26,580 nt of DNA from Hymenoscyphus infarciens (Eukaryota; Ascomycota; Leotiomycetes; Helotiales; Helotiaceae), in the NCBI GenBank assembly GCA_001414345.1, contig LLCB01000521.1:1-26580 (forward strand). The letters run 5' to 3'. The notes under the pieces are model-generated. The model saw nothing but the letters and a program-made list of their open reading frames with translations, was not told the DNA's origin and did no database searches. Within the stretch, counting starts at the first letter, position 1. Each line of letters starts with the position of its first letter. Positions 1 through 11,580 of this stretch are shown piece by piece. The position numbers and the translations under genes are program-made.

Positions 1-2498
1 AGCTACTTTTTCTATTAGAAGTAATATAATTAACTATTTTTATTCTTTATTATTTTATTATAATAGCTTAGTTATAATACTCTTTATTAGTTTATTTAGA
101 ATAAAATAATATTAATAAACCTTTAAAAATTAAATATATATTAATTAAGATTATTAAACTATTTTTTTAACTTTTTACTACTTTCTAATACTAGACTAGA
201 ATCTATAAATTATATTAGCTTATTTAGTATAGAATAATAATAATATAATTTAAAAAGACTTAATATATATATAATCTATCTTTTATATTCTAATTTTTTT
301 ACGCTACTATATCGATTAGTCTTTATTAATACTACTAGAATTTATAAAGTGTTTAAAGTAGTTTAAAAGGCTTACTTAGTATTAATACCTTAGGATAGTC
401 TACCTAGCACGGTTCTAAGAATAATACGAATATCTAAATATAATTATCTATTACTTTCCTACTTTAGATTTCTACTAAGAAAACCATTATTTAGAATTAT
501 ATACTTATAATATACCTCTAAATACCCCTAGTACTTCTACTAAACCTAAAAATAGGTAGGTTATTATAAGAGCTTTAAAATAGATATTTAGCTTTTAAAT
601 AGATGGTTTATCTCTATAACTAATAATAAAGAATCGAATTCTAGTAAGTTCTAGTATACTAGAAGTAGATCGAGTTTATATTTTAAATAGTCTAAGTTAT
701 AATTATAATTATATAGACTAGGCTAGAGTTATATCTTAGAAGATAAGTCTATATCCTATAATAAAGGAAGGTGTTTTAAATTCTAGTTATCTAAAGAGGG
801 TTTAGTTTAGTTATTTAATAACTTAGAAGTATAATTATATAAAGCTAGCTAGAGCCGAAGTTCAAAGGTTAGTTAGTTTAATAAGACGTTTTTCTAGTTC
901 TTAAGAAGTTAAGTAATCTCTTAATAAATCCTTTTAACCTATACTACTATATTCTTATCCCTATTAGCTATTAATATCTCTTATTTACTTATATCTACCT
1001 CTAAGTTTCTATTCTAATTTAAGTCTAGCTACTCGCTTATTAATACCTCCTATTTAATTATATTCTCTACTACTCTTATAAACCTCTTTCTTTTAAATAT
1101 ATAGCCTTTCGCTTAAATGAAATTATCTACTTTATTCTAATAAAGACGTATAAAATTTAGATCGAGTTAAAGCAGAACCCTAGACCTAATTTTAAGCTTT
1201 TTATATAGTACTAACATCTTTTATAAGTTATTTCTTTATACTAAATTAATTATATTATTCTTATATATATACTAAAAGATTATACGTTAAATTTATAGTA
1301 GAAGGTAGTAGTAGGATTTTTAGGCTATTTTAGTCTAATATAGTCTATTAACTTTAAGCCTTAATCTCTAGTATTATTATATAGCCTTATTCTATTAAGT
1401 ACTATATTATAAGAGCTTTTTTTCTAGTTATATCCTATATAACTATATTTCCTTTTAGATTATAATATTTAATATAACGTCTATAATAAGGGTTAAGAAA
1501 TAGATTCTAGAACGCTAATACTCTACCTCTATTATATAAGATATATCTAATATTAGAGTAGAGAGAATAGAAGGATCGGTAGTAGTAGTTAGAAAGGTAG
1601 AGAGATAATAAGTCTTTAGTAAGGTGTTTACTTAATACTTCTAAATTAATAGTTCTACCTAGGTACTAGGGATTTTCGTTTTAAGAGAGTCTAGTAGTTA
1701 TACTATTAACTAGATTACCTAATAGTAGTAATTATAAGCGTTATCTTATATAGTAGTAGTTATATAGTTATAATAGTAGATAGTAGAGTAGTTAGCTTTA
1801 AGGCGCTACTATATATATATATAGATTAAAGTAAGTAAGTAATTATTACTATAATATATATAATTTATATTTACTAATCTAATTTAGTTATTATAAGGTA
1901 AGAAGTCTCTAGTATTATAGCTAGTAGTAGTAAGGAATTTTTTTACTACTAGGTAGAACTTAATTCTATCTATAGGTTAGAGTAAGTACTAGAATAGATA
2001 TACGGTTTATAGATTAATTTACCTACCTTATATAGTATTAATTTAACCTAGTTTCTAAATATATTCCTTCTTACCTTATTACCTTATCCTTATAGCCTTA
2101 ATAAGCTCTTAATCTCTTATAGTTTCCTCCTAGTAATAATAATCTACGTTCTCTCTCTTCTTATTAAGCTTTCTAACATTTATTTACTAGTATTACTAAC
2201 TTAACACTCTCTTAGGTACTAGCTTTTAATACTAGCTTCTTATATAATATTATTTATATTCACCCTTATCTAGTAGTAGCTTAGCTAACCTTCTAGAAAG
2301 TGCTAAAAGTACTACTAAGTATTTAGACATATTAAAGAGAAAACGTTCTACTTTATACTATTCTTTTTAACTATATAAGCCTTCGTCTAACTCTAAGGTA
2401 TAAAAGCTTAGTATTTTTAAGGTATCTATACTTTAATAAGGCTCTTTTATACTAGAGTTACTAAATAATAAAGAACTAGTATATAGAATCCGCGATTA
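1..2498. other. No gene assigned; RIP-degraded DNA
   Basis: I see no repeat array, RNA gene or convincing reading frame here. Stops are dense in the frames I tried. A short (AT)n run lies near 1,811-1,822 and TAG-rich sequence near 1,720-1,800. A - strand frame (plus triplets starting at positions 2 modulo 3) can be followed from about 2,040 up to 5,760 if TAA/TAG are read as former Gln/Trp codons. Its stop density is about 10-12%, no better than chance for this composition, so I do not call it. Confidence 0.5.
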
Positions 2499-2510
2499 GA
2501 GAGAGAGAGA
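2499..2510 (+). repeat. (GA)6 microsatellite
   Basis: Six uninterrupted GA units sit in a short patch (2,490-2,520) that keeps more C and G than its surroundings, including CCGCG before and ACAAACCGAC after the run. GA/TC steps are not RIP targets, so the run may simply have survived. No function is implied. Confidence 0.85.
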
Positions 2511-4138
2511 ACAAACCGACGTTTAATACTATATTCCTTATAAAGATATTATAAAGAAGAGCCTAGTTCTTTTTAAAAAGTACTACTTTAGCTTCTCTTT
2601 ATCTAAAGAACTATATATTATTAAGAGACTAGAGTTATTACTAATAATAAAAAAATAAAAGGTTAATTTTCCTCCTTAGTATATTAATATTATTTAGTAA
2701 GTATAGATTTAGTTAGGATTTTTAGTATATCTTAAATAAGGAGATAAAACACTAATAAAGCTAGATATATAAAATTAATTCTAATACCTCTTTACTAACT
2801 TAGGCTTTATTAACCTAGAATATAATATAACTATCTAAGAGGTTTTAGAAACTAGAGTTAGAAATACTTTTAAAAATTAAAAAGCTTAGCTTTAATAAGA
2901 ATTAGTATATTATTAATACTTTATACTACTATTACTATATCCCTAACATACTTTTTTATAAGCGAAATAGGTTCTTAATAGTACTAAAGATTATACTAAG
3001 GAATAGAAGAGGTTAAAGGCGTTCTATAATATAGAATTAGTCCTCTACTCTAATATCTATATTATATCTCTAGCTTAACTTAATAAATTATAATCTTATA
3101 TTAAACTTAGTTATAATAGCTATAATATATAGAAGTAGCTAGATAATATAGACAAAAAGAGAGTTAAAGCTACTTAGATTATCTCTTAAATATTAATAGT
3201 ATATTAGTTATTTTATTTAAAAGCTCTACTTATTTTACTAATATTTAATTAGTACCTAGTATTCTTAAAAGATTAGTAATATTTAAGCTAATTAATAAGA
3301 ATACTAAGCAACTTTCTTTATATTCTAATAGTAGGTCTATAACCTATTATTATATAAGTATTAACTAATTTCTCTAGATAGAGATATCTTACTACTAGGG
3401 AAAAAGTCTTAGCTCTCTTCTATCTATAAAGTAAAGTAAAATTTTATTTTATATTTTAAGTAAATATATTATATGTTTTTTTCTTAGGATTTAGAGTAAC
3501 TATATTAGAGTTCTATTATAAGTTAGATAATATTCGTTTATTTAACTAGTTTTTTTATAAGTTATAAGGAAATAAGTATAATAATAGAAATCTAATAGAG
3601 TTCTAAATAGAACTCTAAGTTACTAGAAGAACGTATTTAACTTTTTATATAATTAATCTATTTTTATTATCTAAAGTAGAAAGTAAGTACTTCTTAATCT
3701 ATAATTCGCTTAATATTCCCTAAAAAGCTAATATAATAAGTAGTTACCTCTATTATAAAGAAGTAATTAGAAAAATTTAAGTTTAAGAATTATACTTTTA
3801 GTAGTACTATTAAGAATCTATTCTTATACTACCTATTTCTATTAGTATAGTATTATTTTAAGTCTATTTATTAAATAGATACCTTATAACTTAGTCTACT
3901 ACTCTCTAAGTATATAGACTAAGTAAGTAGGATTATTAGGTAATACTTCTTTATATACCTCTATATAGTAGGCTTTTAAATTTATACTTATCTAAGTAAC
4001 ATCTATAAAAGAGAAGACTACTTACTATAACTTTCTCTAAGTTATTCTCTCTACTTTCTAGTATTAATTTATTTAAGTCTTTTCTTCTCTATACTTTAAG
4101 TCTACCTAAAAACCCGCGTTTAAACCTAATAGTCTATT
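2511..4138. other. No gene assigned; RIP-degraded DNA
   Basis: No repeats or RNA genes were seen. The - strand frame described for the 153-bp repeat can be read through here at around 10% TAA/TAG, which does not distinguish it from other frames. It may be the downstream part of the same dead gene. Confidence 0.4.
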
Positions 4139-4620
4139 ACAAGTTCTAGTATCTCCTACCTATTAGTAGTAATATATAATATTAATCCTTTTCTAACTAT
4201 TAAACTTTAAGTCTATAATAATATACTTTAACCTAATAAACCTATAAGTAAGTAATCTAGTCTACGAATTTATATTAAACAATTCCTTATAAACTAGAGC
4301 TACGTCTTCCTCTAATTAATAGCTATATATAATATTAAGCCTTCTTAGACTACTAAACTTCGAGTCTACTATAACATACTTTAACCTAATAAACCTCTAA
4401 GTAAGCGATCTAGTTTACGAATTTATACTAAATAATTCCTTATAAACTAGAGCTACGTCTTCCTCTAATTAGTAGCTATATATAATATTAAGCCTTTTTA
4501 GACTACTAAGTACTAGAAAAAACGTGAAATATAGAAAGGGTTTTATACTAGTAGATACGTAGTCGCTACTCTAAAAGAAAAATTTAGAATCGCCTTACTT
4601 AAAAGAACTATATAGTAAAG
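4085..4620 (-). pseudogene. RIP-destroyed coding relic with 51-residue repeat
   Basis: On the - strand, with plus triplets starting at positions 2 modulo 3, about 178 codons contain only about 11 TAA/TAG and no TGA (about 6%). Two + frames of one tested repeat copy had about 10% and the third more. The 153-bp repeat stays in register, so each copy encodes a 51-residue unit with the shared core LEEDVALVYKELF. Several codon differences between copies are silent once RIP is allowed for (TCG against TTA from TCA). The frame may extend to about 3,400 on one side and 5,760 on the other, but there its stop density is no longer informative. I recognise no family. The strand call is an inference. Confidence 0.33.
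4139..4510. repeat. 153-bp tandem repeat, about 2.4 copies
   Basis: The marker actttaaccta occurs at 4,225 and again at 4,378, giving a period of 153 bp, or exactly 51 codons. Two copies (4,225-4,377 and 4,378 to about 4,510) align along their whole length. A third, more diverged part-copy precedes them from about 4,139 to 4,224, where the 'aatatataatattaa' segment and what follows match the end of the next copy. Many differences between copies are C/T or G/A, as expected when RIP hits copies unevenly. A period divisible by three suggests it arose within coding sequence. Confidence 0.85.
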
Positions 4621-6110
4621 AAGAAATTAAATAATATAGAATTATATATCTTTATAGAAGGCTCTTTAGCCTTTAGATAATAGTCAAAGGCTAATATTTA
4701 AATAGTAAAGTATAAACTATATATTATTCGCTTCTAATTAACTATACTTAAGAGTAAGACTAACTATTTATACTCTTTATAAATAGTAAATAAAACTATA
4801 GATATATAAAGTACCTACGTTCTTAATACCTAATATTTAGCTAATAAAAGATATAGTATAGTAGCTTAAACTTCCTATACTAAACGTCGAGACCTATTAT
4901 TTATTACTATATATAAGAAGTTAAAAATACTATACTATATTACTAAACATTATAAACACTTTAGATAAGATACTAAAAAACATTATAAAAAAGTATTTTA
5001 AGAAACTACTATTTTATTATAAGTACTATACTTTATATAAAAGGTTTTAAGAGGTTTTTTTATTAAAGAGTAAATAAATTAATTTAGTAATTAGCTTACT
5101 TAAAGGAACTCTTTACTCTCTTCTCTATCTTTTTTTAATACTTAAAGTCTAGTACTTTATAAGTTTAATAAAGCGAAGTTATTACTATATAAAAGAATTC
5201 TAATTTATTTAGTTTTTATCTATAAAATTTATATATAAAACCTAATTTAGCTATTACTTAATATCTATAGAATAAACTATAAAATAGTCTTTATACTTTT
5301 AAACTATTAATCTATTCTTACCTCTATAATCTACCTATTCCTTATCTTAAAGTACCTTCTAAGATTAAGAATAGGCTTATAACTAAGGAATTTTATTTAT
5401 AATCTTTACTCTTATAACTCTAAAATATACTATTACTTTATAGACTATTATATATAAATTAGAAAACATAGCTATTAGAAGAGGTATAGCTTTAACTAAG
5501 TTCTTAATTATTAATACTAAAGAAATTTATATAAAGTCTACTCTACTTAAGCTTAATAAAGTCTTCTTAAAATTCTACTATTAATATCCTCCTATCTTAT
5601 ATCTTAAGCTTAATTTAATTCTTAGTAGTAAGCTATCTAAAGAATTTATTAAAAGTAGTATATAAAGAGAAAAAGTATAAAGAGAGTATTATAATATTAA
5701 AGAAACTACTATAAAAGCGTAAAAAGAGAATTTTAGTACTATAATTCTAGTATAGTAGTAGGCTTCTAATAAAAAGAGGAAATAATACTTATATAGTAAT
5801 ATTACCTATATAAAGTTAATAGCTAGATAGTAATAAGAGATTATAAGGAATTAGAGATAGATATATATTAAAAGGTAATATCTTTAATAAATAGAAGAGC
5901 TTAATAAGTATATTATTATATTACTAAAAGGTAGATATTATACGTTATATCTTACTAAAGTAGAACTAAAAGGGAATAATTCTATAAGATACTAGAATAG
6001 AAATAGTAATAGATATTTAAACATCTACCTTAATACTTAGTTTTCCTTTAACTAGTAAGATAATTAGTAAGATACTCTATTAGATAACAACTTCTTATAT
6101 AGTATCTAGT
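4621..6110. other. No gene assigned; RIP-degraded DNA
   Basis: No repeat array or RNA gene was found. From about 5,640 the + strand becomes purine-rich. A + frame (codons starting at positions 2 modulo 3) can be followed from there to beyond 9 kb, and a - strand frame can be followed through 4,621-5,760. The two overlap and neither has a stop density clearly below the other frames, so neither is called. Confidence 0.4.
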
Positions 6111-6232
6111 TAACTATAAGAACCACTTACTCTAGAGCTCCTCTTTATAGCCTTCTTAGCCTTAGTTTAACTATAAGAACTACCTATTTAGGATTTATTC
6201 TATACTAGCGTCTTAACCTAACTATAAGAACT
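6111..6232. repeat. Three spaced repeats, 57 and 51 bp apart
   Basis: The motif taactataagaac begins at 6,111, 6,168 and 6,219 and each time continues with a C/T-rich triplet group. The spacings of 57 and 51 bp are both divisible by three. In the + frame starting at positions 2 modulo 3 every copy gives L-T-I-R-T followed by T or I and Y, separated by 12 and 10 residues of unlike sequence. This is what a degenerate protein repeat would look like, but the motif is short. Confidence 0.6.
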
Positions 6233-8083
6233 ATCTACTTTAGATTTTTTCTTTAATATCTCTACTCTAGTAACTAACTTTCGCTTAATAAGTATTTAGA
6301 TATTTAATTTCTTAGTTAACTTCTTCTAAGATAATAGTAGGAAATATAGTATAGGTTTATCTATAGTTTTCTAAACTTTTTACTAAAGCTCTTTAATAAT
6401 ATTAAGTAATCTATACTTTACTACCTACTTCTTAATATTTAAATTAATATTATAGGTTCTATTCCTATAGAATTATAAAGACTAGAATTTATAAGCTAGA
6501 ACTATATAATAAGTCTATATATCTCTATTATTAATATAAAATTAGGTATAAGTAGTATAAGGTAAGAGATACTAATTTTAAGAAAATATTATAGTCTTTA
6601 GATTAATAGCTTTATTTAGAAAACTATCTAGAACCTTATTACTATTACTATAAAAGAACTAACCTAAGTACTAGATATAAGTTAAGCTACTATATTAGAA
6701 CTAGACGTTAGTATTAAGTAGAGGTAATCTATTAGGTTTTACTTTATAAATATAGAAGATAAAATAAATAAGGTTAACTAAAGTCTAACTAGAGTGTTTT
6801 TATATTTTTTAAAAGAGGTTATACATTTCTAGTTATAACTTAATTTTAATATTCTAATCTTTAGTAAAAACTTAATAGCTAAAGCTATAAACAAAGTTAT
6901 ACTTCTTAGTTATAAGAACCTTAATTAGCCTTTTCTTTTTAACTAATACCTCTTTTTAAGAGAGAGATAGAATAAAAGGAGTTATATTCTTCTTAAATAG
7001 AGTATCTTAAACATATTTAACTCTAAGGTCTAATAAGCTAACTTACTTAAATCCTAGTTCTAAAACTTCTATATAAGACTTTAGTAATAGCTTTAAAGTA
7101 GCTGGTTTAGAAAGAGGTTCTAACCTAGTCTAATGTTCTAATATATCTAAAGAAAAATATAAAATAGAATTACCTAGCTAAAGAAATAAGTTATTTTAAG
7201 ACTAGTACTTATATACTCTCTTACTAAAGTAGTTTTTAACGTTAATAAGATCTTCTACTTTTAAGACTAAGAACTTTATAACTAGCATAACCTAAGTATA
7301 GATCTTAGAACTATTTACCTTACTTATCTCTCTAATTAGTTTATTATTATATAACTTTTTATATAGTCTTATAACCTTATTAGCTATTATAACTAAGGAT
7401 AGATATAAATCTTTCTTAATAAGGTTCTTAAAAGTATTATAGAACTTACTCCTATTAATAGATTTCTATAAGAATTATTCTCTTATCTATATATCTATTA
7501 TATAGTATTAAAAGTAAAGTAAGTACTTATTTCTAGTTAACTTTAGTTTCTATATCTTATAGTATAAGATAAGAGAATTAATATACTCTTCCTTTATTAT
7601 AGTATTTAAAGGTTTCTAAGCTTACTCTTTATTATTATCTAGTTTAGGTACTAAGAGCTCCTCTTCTTCCTTCTTAACCTCTAAATTACTAGTATAAGAG
7701 GTACTTATTTAGCTAGTTTATTTAAAAGGTATCTTATTAGACCTAATAAACTTAGAGCTTAGTATTATTATTATAAAGATATAAGACATAGTTAAGATTC
7801 TAAAGAGTTTATATCGCTTAAATATATAATAGATATATAGAACCTAAGTTTATATTATTTTCTTAAAGTTAAAAAGACTAGTAAACTACTCTTTCTACTT
7901 TTTAAGTTAATATTATATCTAGAGATTAATCTTAATATTAATAGAGCGCTTAAGAACCTAGGATAGATAGAAGGCTATAAGTAGAAGGTAATTTTCTATA
8001 AAACATAGTAGTTTAGGCTCTAAGAATAGGTATAATTAGATATCTTATATAGAATAGTAGTATTTAGTAGGTAGTAAACTAAG
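6233..8083. other. No gene assigned; frame unresolved
   Basis: I counted stops over 280 codons (6,361-7,200). The + frame starting at positions 2 modulo 3 has 33 and the frame starting at positions 1 modulo 3 has 37, so the frame cannot be decided. A surviving TGG triplet (near 7,103) is rare for this window. No RNA gene or repeat was found. Confidence 0.4.
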
Positions 8084-8203
8084 TTAGATATCTAAAGAGC
8101 TTTATATATAATAATAACTTTAAATAAGTAAAGAATAACTAAATTAGATATTAAGAGAGCTTTATATATAGTAGTAGCTTTTAATAAGAGAAGGATATTT
8201 TTA
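8084..8203. repeat. 60-bp tandem duplication
   Basis: The sequence starting ttagatat at 8,084 is repeated from 8,144. Both units share the core agagctttatatata and the ATA/GTA-rich part after it. The period of 60 bp equals 20 codons. In the + frame starting at positions 2 modulo 3 the two units read K-L-D-I-x-R-A-L-Y-I and then N-K-x-R, keeping register. Differences are mostly G/A transitions plus a few other changes. Confidence 0.75.
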
Positions 8204-9082
8204 GTTAAAGTACTAGAAATATTAAGAGTATAGTATAGTAAAGTAGTAGACTAATAAGTATTATATAAAATAGTTAAGTAAAGAATTTTTAATATATAAA
8301 AAATAGTTATTAAGCTTATTAGATAGGTATTAGACGTCTAAGTAGTCTTATATATAATAGTAACTCTTTATATATAATAAAATACTTATAAGCTTAGAGG
8401 CTAAGTACTTAGAGAAACGATATATTAAGAATAGCTCTTTTAAGAAGTTTTACTACTTATAATATATACTCTCTAAGAGTTAGTAAAGTAATAGTAAGCC
8501 TATTTAAGAGTTAAAACCTTCTTTATATAATTTAGACTCTAGTATTAAGTAATTAAAAACTTAGTATATAATATTAAAGTCTTATATATAAAAAGACTCT
8601 ATAGTAGAAGAGAACTTTAAGTAGAAGCTACTAAGAGTTAGGTCTACTAAAGGTATTTACTTATAAAAGTATTTAAAGGGCAGCTTTATAGAGAACCGAT
8701 AGCTAGAGGTAGTAAGAAGATTATACTAAGGCTAGGTATATATATATAAGCTTTTATAAGTAGTAGGAGTAACTATAAGAATAGAGAATTCTATAAGAGA
8801 TATAAAACACTTATACTATAGTAAAAAGTAAGTATATATTAAGAATTAAATATTATAAGTACTTATATAATAGCTATAGTTAAGCTACTAGTATTTAGAT
8901 AAGGATTTAGATATATATATAATACTTTATAGTTAGCTTTAAAAGCTAGTAAGAGTTATCTAGTTATAGTTTAGATAAGGAACTTTATATTTCTAGTTAA
9001 AGATATATATAATAAGGCTTAGTAGTATAGACTTAGCTAGATCTCTATACTAAAGTATCTATTAGCTAGATAGAGTATTCTA

Positions 9083-9112
9083 GATAGTTATAGTTACTTA
9101 GCTACTATAACT
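9083..9112. repeat. Isolated copy of satellite-like palindrome
   Basis: An imperfect palindrome here (agttatagt, then tacttagctac, then tataact) closely resembles the palindromic core of the satellite units after 25.8 kb. The resemblance continues a few bases to the right (tagagatct against cttagataaatct). It lies inside the 8,581-9,660 relic. With this skewed base composition a chance match is possible. Confidence 0.4.
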
Positions 9113-9565
9113 TAGAGATCTATTATATTAAGTCGCGGTTTTATAAAAAGATTTAGTATTATAGTTTAGCTATAATCCCCTTATATTCGCTATTTATAAT
9201 ATTAAGTATAGTATAAATCACTATTACTACCTACTATCTCTATAAATCTACTAAGAGTATTTCTAAGAAAGCTTAATTACCTAAGGCTATACTAGTAAGT
9301 TAATTATATATTATACTTATAAAACCTATCTTAAGCTTTTAATTTAAATACTAGAAAAACTCTTAGATAGCCTTATAAAGGTATTATAAATTTTATAGTT
9401 TTTTATTAAGTTATTATTATAATATAAGTAGTTAGAGTTTTATATAAAGATAAAGAGGTTAACTCTATAACTTCTATAGTAGAAGTCCCTTCTAAGTACC
9501 TATACTTCTTCTTAACTTTAAGAACTGCCTTATAAAATATATCTAAGCTAGAAATCACTTTATAT

Positions 9566-9619
9566 AAGAGACTAAGAGAGTATTAAATAGGTTTAGATAA
9601 GAGGCTAAGAGAGTATTAA
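9566..9619. repeat. 33-bp spaced direct repeat
   Basis: The 21-base units at 9,566-9,586 and 9,599-9,619 differ by a single A/G transition in agagactaag / agaggctaag. Their starts are 33 bp apart (11 codons). In the + frame starting at positions 2 modulo 3 they encode K-R-L-R-E-Y followed by a stop that was probably Gln. Confidence 0.75.
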
Positions 9620-9660
9620 GTTTTAGAAGAAGAGGTCGAGGTTAGTAAATACGAATTTAT

Positions 9661-11220
9661 AAAGGAATAAGTAGAGTTATTATAACTTAGCTACTATATA
9701 TTAAATATCCTAGATATCTAAAATACTTAATTTCACTATATAGTATAAAAGTTTAGTAAATTAAATTACTTTATAAATTAAGTACTAAAACCCTTATTCT
9801 ACTAACTATAAGTAATTATAATTCCCTTAATTATAGTATAGAGCTAATACTAAACTAAATTAAAACCCTAAGTATAGTAGTAAGTAGGCTTATTATATTA
9901 ATCCTATATTTTAAAACTATACTATATTATTCCTTAGGTTTAATCTTAGTAATAATAGCCTCTCTACTAGCTATAATATAAGCCTTCTTTATCTAATATT
10001 ATAGATTATCTCTAAGATACTTAGTAATAATATAGATATTATTCTCCTTAATAAACTTATACTAGTTTTTAAGGCTTTTCTCTTTTTACTAAAATAAAAG
10101 AGATATAAGTACTAATCTAGTAAAGGATTTAGTTTAAAACTTATATTAAGAATATTATACTTAGATATAGCCTTTTAGTTTACTAAAGCTAGGTAACCTA
10201 TTATTTATAATACTAGTTAATAGTTGCTTTACTAAAAAGAAGAGATAAGCTTACTCTTATAATAGCGTTCTCTTATTACTTAATCTTTTCGTTTTCTTCC
10301 TACTATTATATAATATAGTAGTAATCCTTTATATTATTTTCTTTAGTCTTAAGAGTACTAGCTACTATTTCTAACTTATATATCTCTTAGAATATACTTA
10401 GGTTATTCTTAAGAAATTAATTATACTAGTCTTCTATATCTATTATATTCTCTTATATATATTTTAAGAACTTATAAATTAGAATATTAAACTTCTTACT
10501 AGTATTCTTACTAGTAAAAGTATAGATGTTATTACCTTTAATAGTAGAATCGATAATAATTTAAAAATCGTTATTAGAAGTATTATTAGTATAGCTATCT
10601 ATAATAAATAATAATAACTATACTATTATAATATTAATAGAGTATATAAACAAGGACTTAATAAATAGATTCGGTAAAGTATTAGAAGAGGTGTTAGAAA
10701 AGCCGGTTATACGATTTAATAAAGAGAGTTACTAGTAATAGCTAAAGTTAAAGCAGTAGTAAGGATAAAGAAGGTGAATTTTAAGAAGAGTATATATATA
10801 ATACTCTAGTAAGTTTATACTATATCTTAACTACTCTAGACTTCTTATCTATATATACTAGTAGAAGGAATTCTACGATCTAATATAATAGGTAAGCTTT
10901 TAGACATCTACCTTAAGTTCTACTTAATAATATAAAGGAATTATTAATCTTACTAGATTACTCTTACTACTAAGTAGTATATCTATTATTAAGTTAGAGT
11001 CTAGAACTAGTACTCTAGATATAGTATTCTAGTCTACTAATATACTAATATTTAATTAGAAAGCTTTAGTTAGCTAAATCGATTACTTAAAAAATATTAA
11101 GAAAGCCTAAAATATACCTACTCTTACTCTACTACTACTATATATTAACCTAGCCTAAGTAACTCTAGATATATTCGATTAGTAGTAATTTAATAATAAA
11201 TAAGTAGAAAATACTAATAG
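9661..11220. other. No gene assigned; frame unresolved
   Basis: Stop counts do not separate the frames: at 10,561-10,800 the + frames starting at positions 1 and 2 modulo 3 have 7 and 8 stops per 80 codons. One of the few TGA triplets that matter lies in the second of these near 10,774. No repeats or RNA genes were seen. Confidence 0.4.
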
Positions 11221-11580
11221 GTTATAAGTAACCTATACTCTATATATTCTACGTTCTACCTCTACTTCTAATATCTTTAACTCTCTTATATCTCTAAAGG
11301 TCGCTAGTATAAAATAACTTATAAACGTTAAAGTTACTAATAATAGATTATTTAAGGTTTTTTTTAAATCTCTTAATAGTAGTATAGTCTTAACTTTTAT
11401 AGATTTATAAAGGTTATATAAAAAGCCCTCTTATATTAATAAAGCTATATAATTTAATAGAGAGAATATTATATAAGTATCTAGCGATTTTTATTAACGT
11501 CTAGATACTATAAATAATAATATTATAGAGATTAAGAACTTACTTTATAAGGTCCTTATAGCTTATACTTCTATAAGTAC
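11221..11580 (+). pseudogene. Weak coding relic, Ser/Thr-rich start
   Basis: The + frame starting at positions 2 modulo 3 has 6 stops in about 120 codons; the next best + frame has about 11. It begins with a Ser/Thr-rich run (R-S-T-S-T-S) and continues as mixed hydrophobic and charged residues. It is the same frame as the 8,581-9,660 relic, so both could belong to one dead gene or be coincidence. The - strand was not fully tested. No family was recognised. Confidence 0.22.

Larger units (their letters stand above)
8581..9660 (+). pseudogene. RIP-destroyed coding relic, family unknown
   Basis: In the + frame starting at positions 2 modulo 3, two windows have clearly fewer stops than the other + frames. 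At 8,581-9,000 there are 9 in 140 codons against 22 and 18. At 9,421-9,660 there are 4 in 80 against 10 and 11. All are TAA or TAG, consistent with former Gln/Trp codons. The reading is mixed and protein-like, with a Glu-rich, probably helical stretch around 9,566-9,650 built on a repeated K-R-L-R-E-Y unit. The 60-bp and 57/51-bp repeats upstream share this frame, so the relic may begin near 5.6-6.1 kb, and a possible continuation runs past 11 kb. No domain was recognised; - frames were not counted exhaustively. Confidence 0.35.

Noticed and set aside
2040..5760. A - strand frame that reads as continuous protein for about 1,240 codons if TAA/TAG are taken as Gln/Trp.
   Set aside because: Almost any frame looks protein-like under that rule. 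Its overall stop rate (10-12%) matches chance for this composition; only 4,085-4,620 is clearly better.
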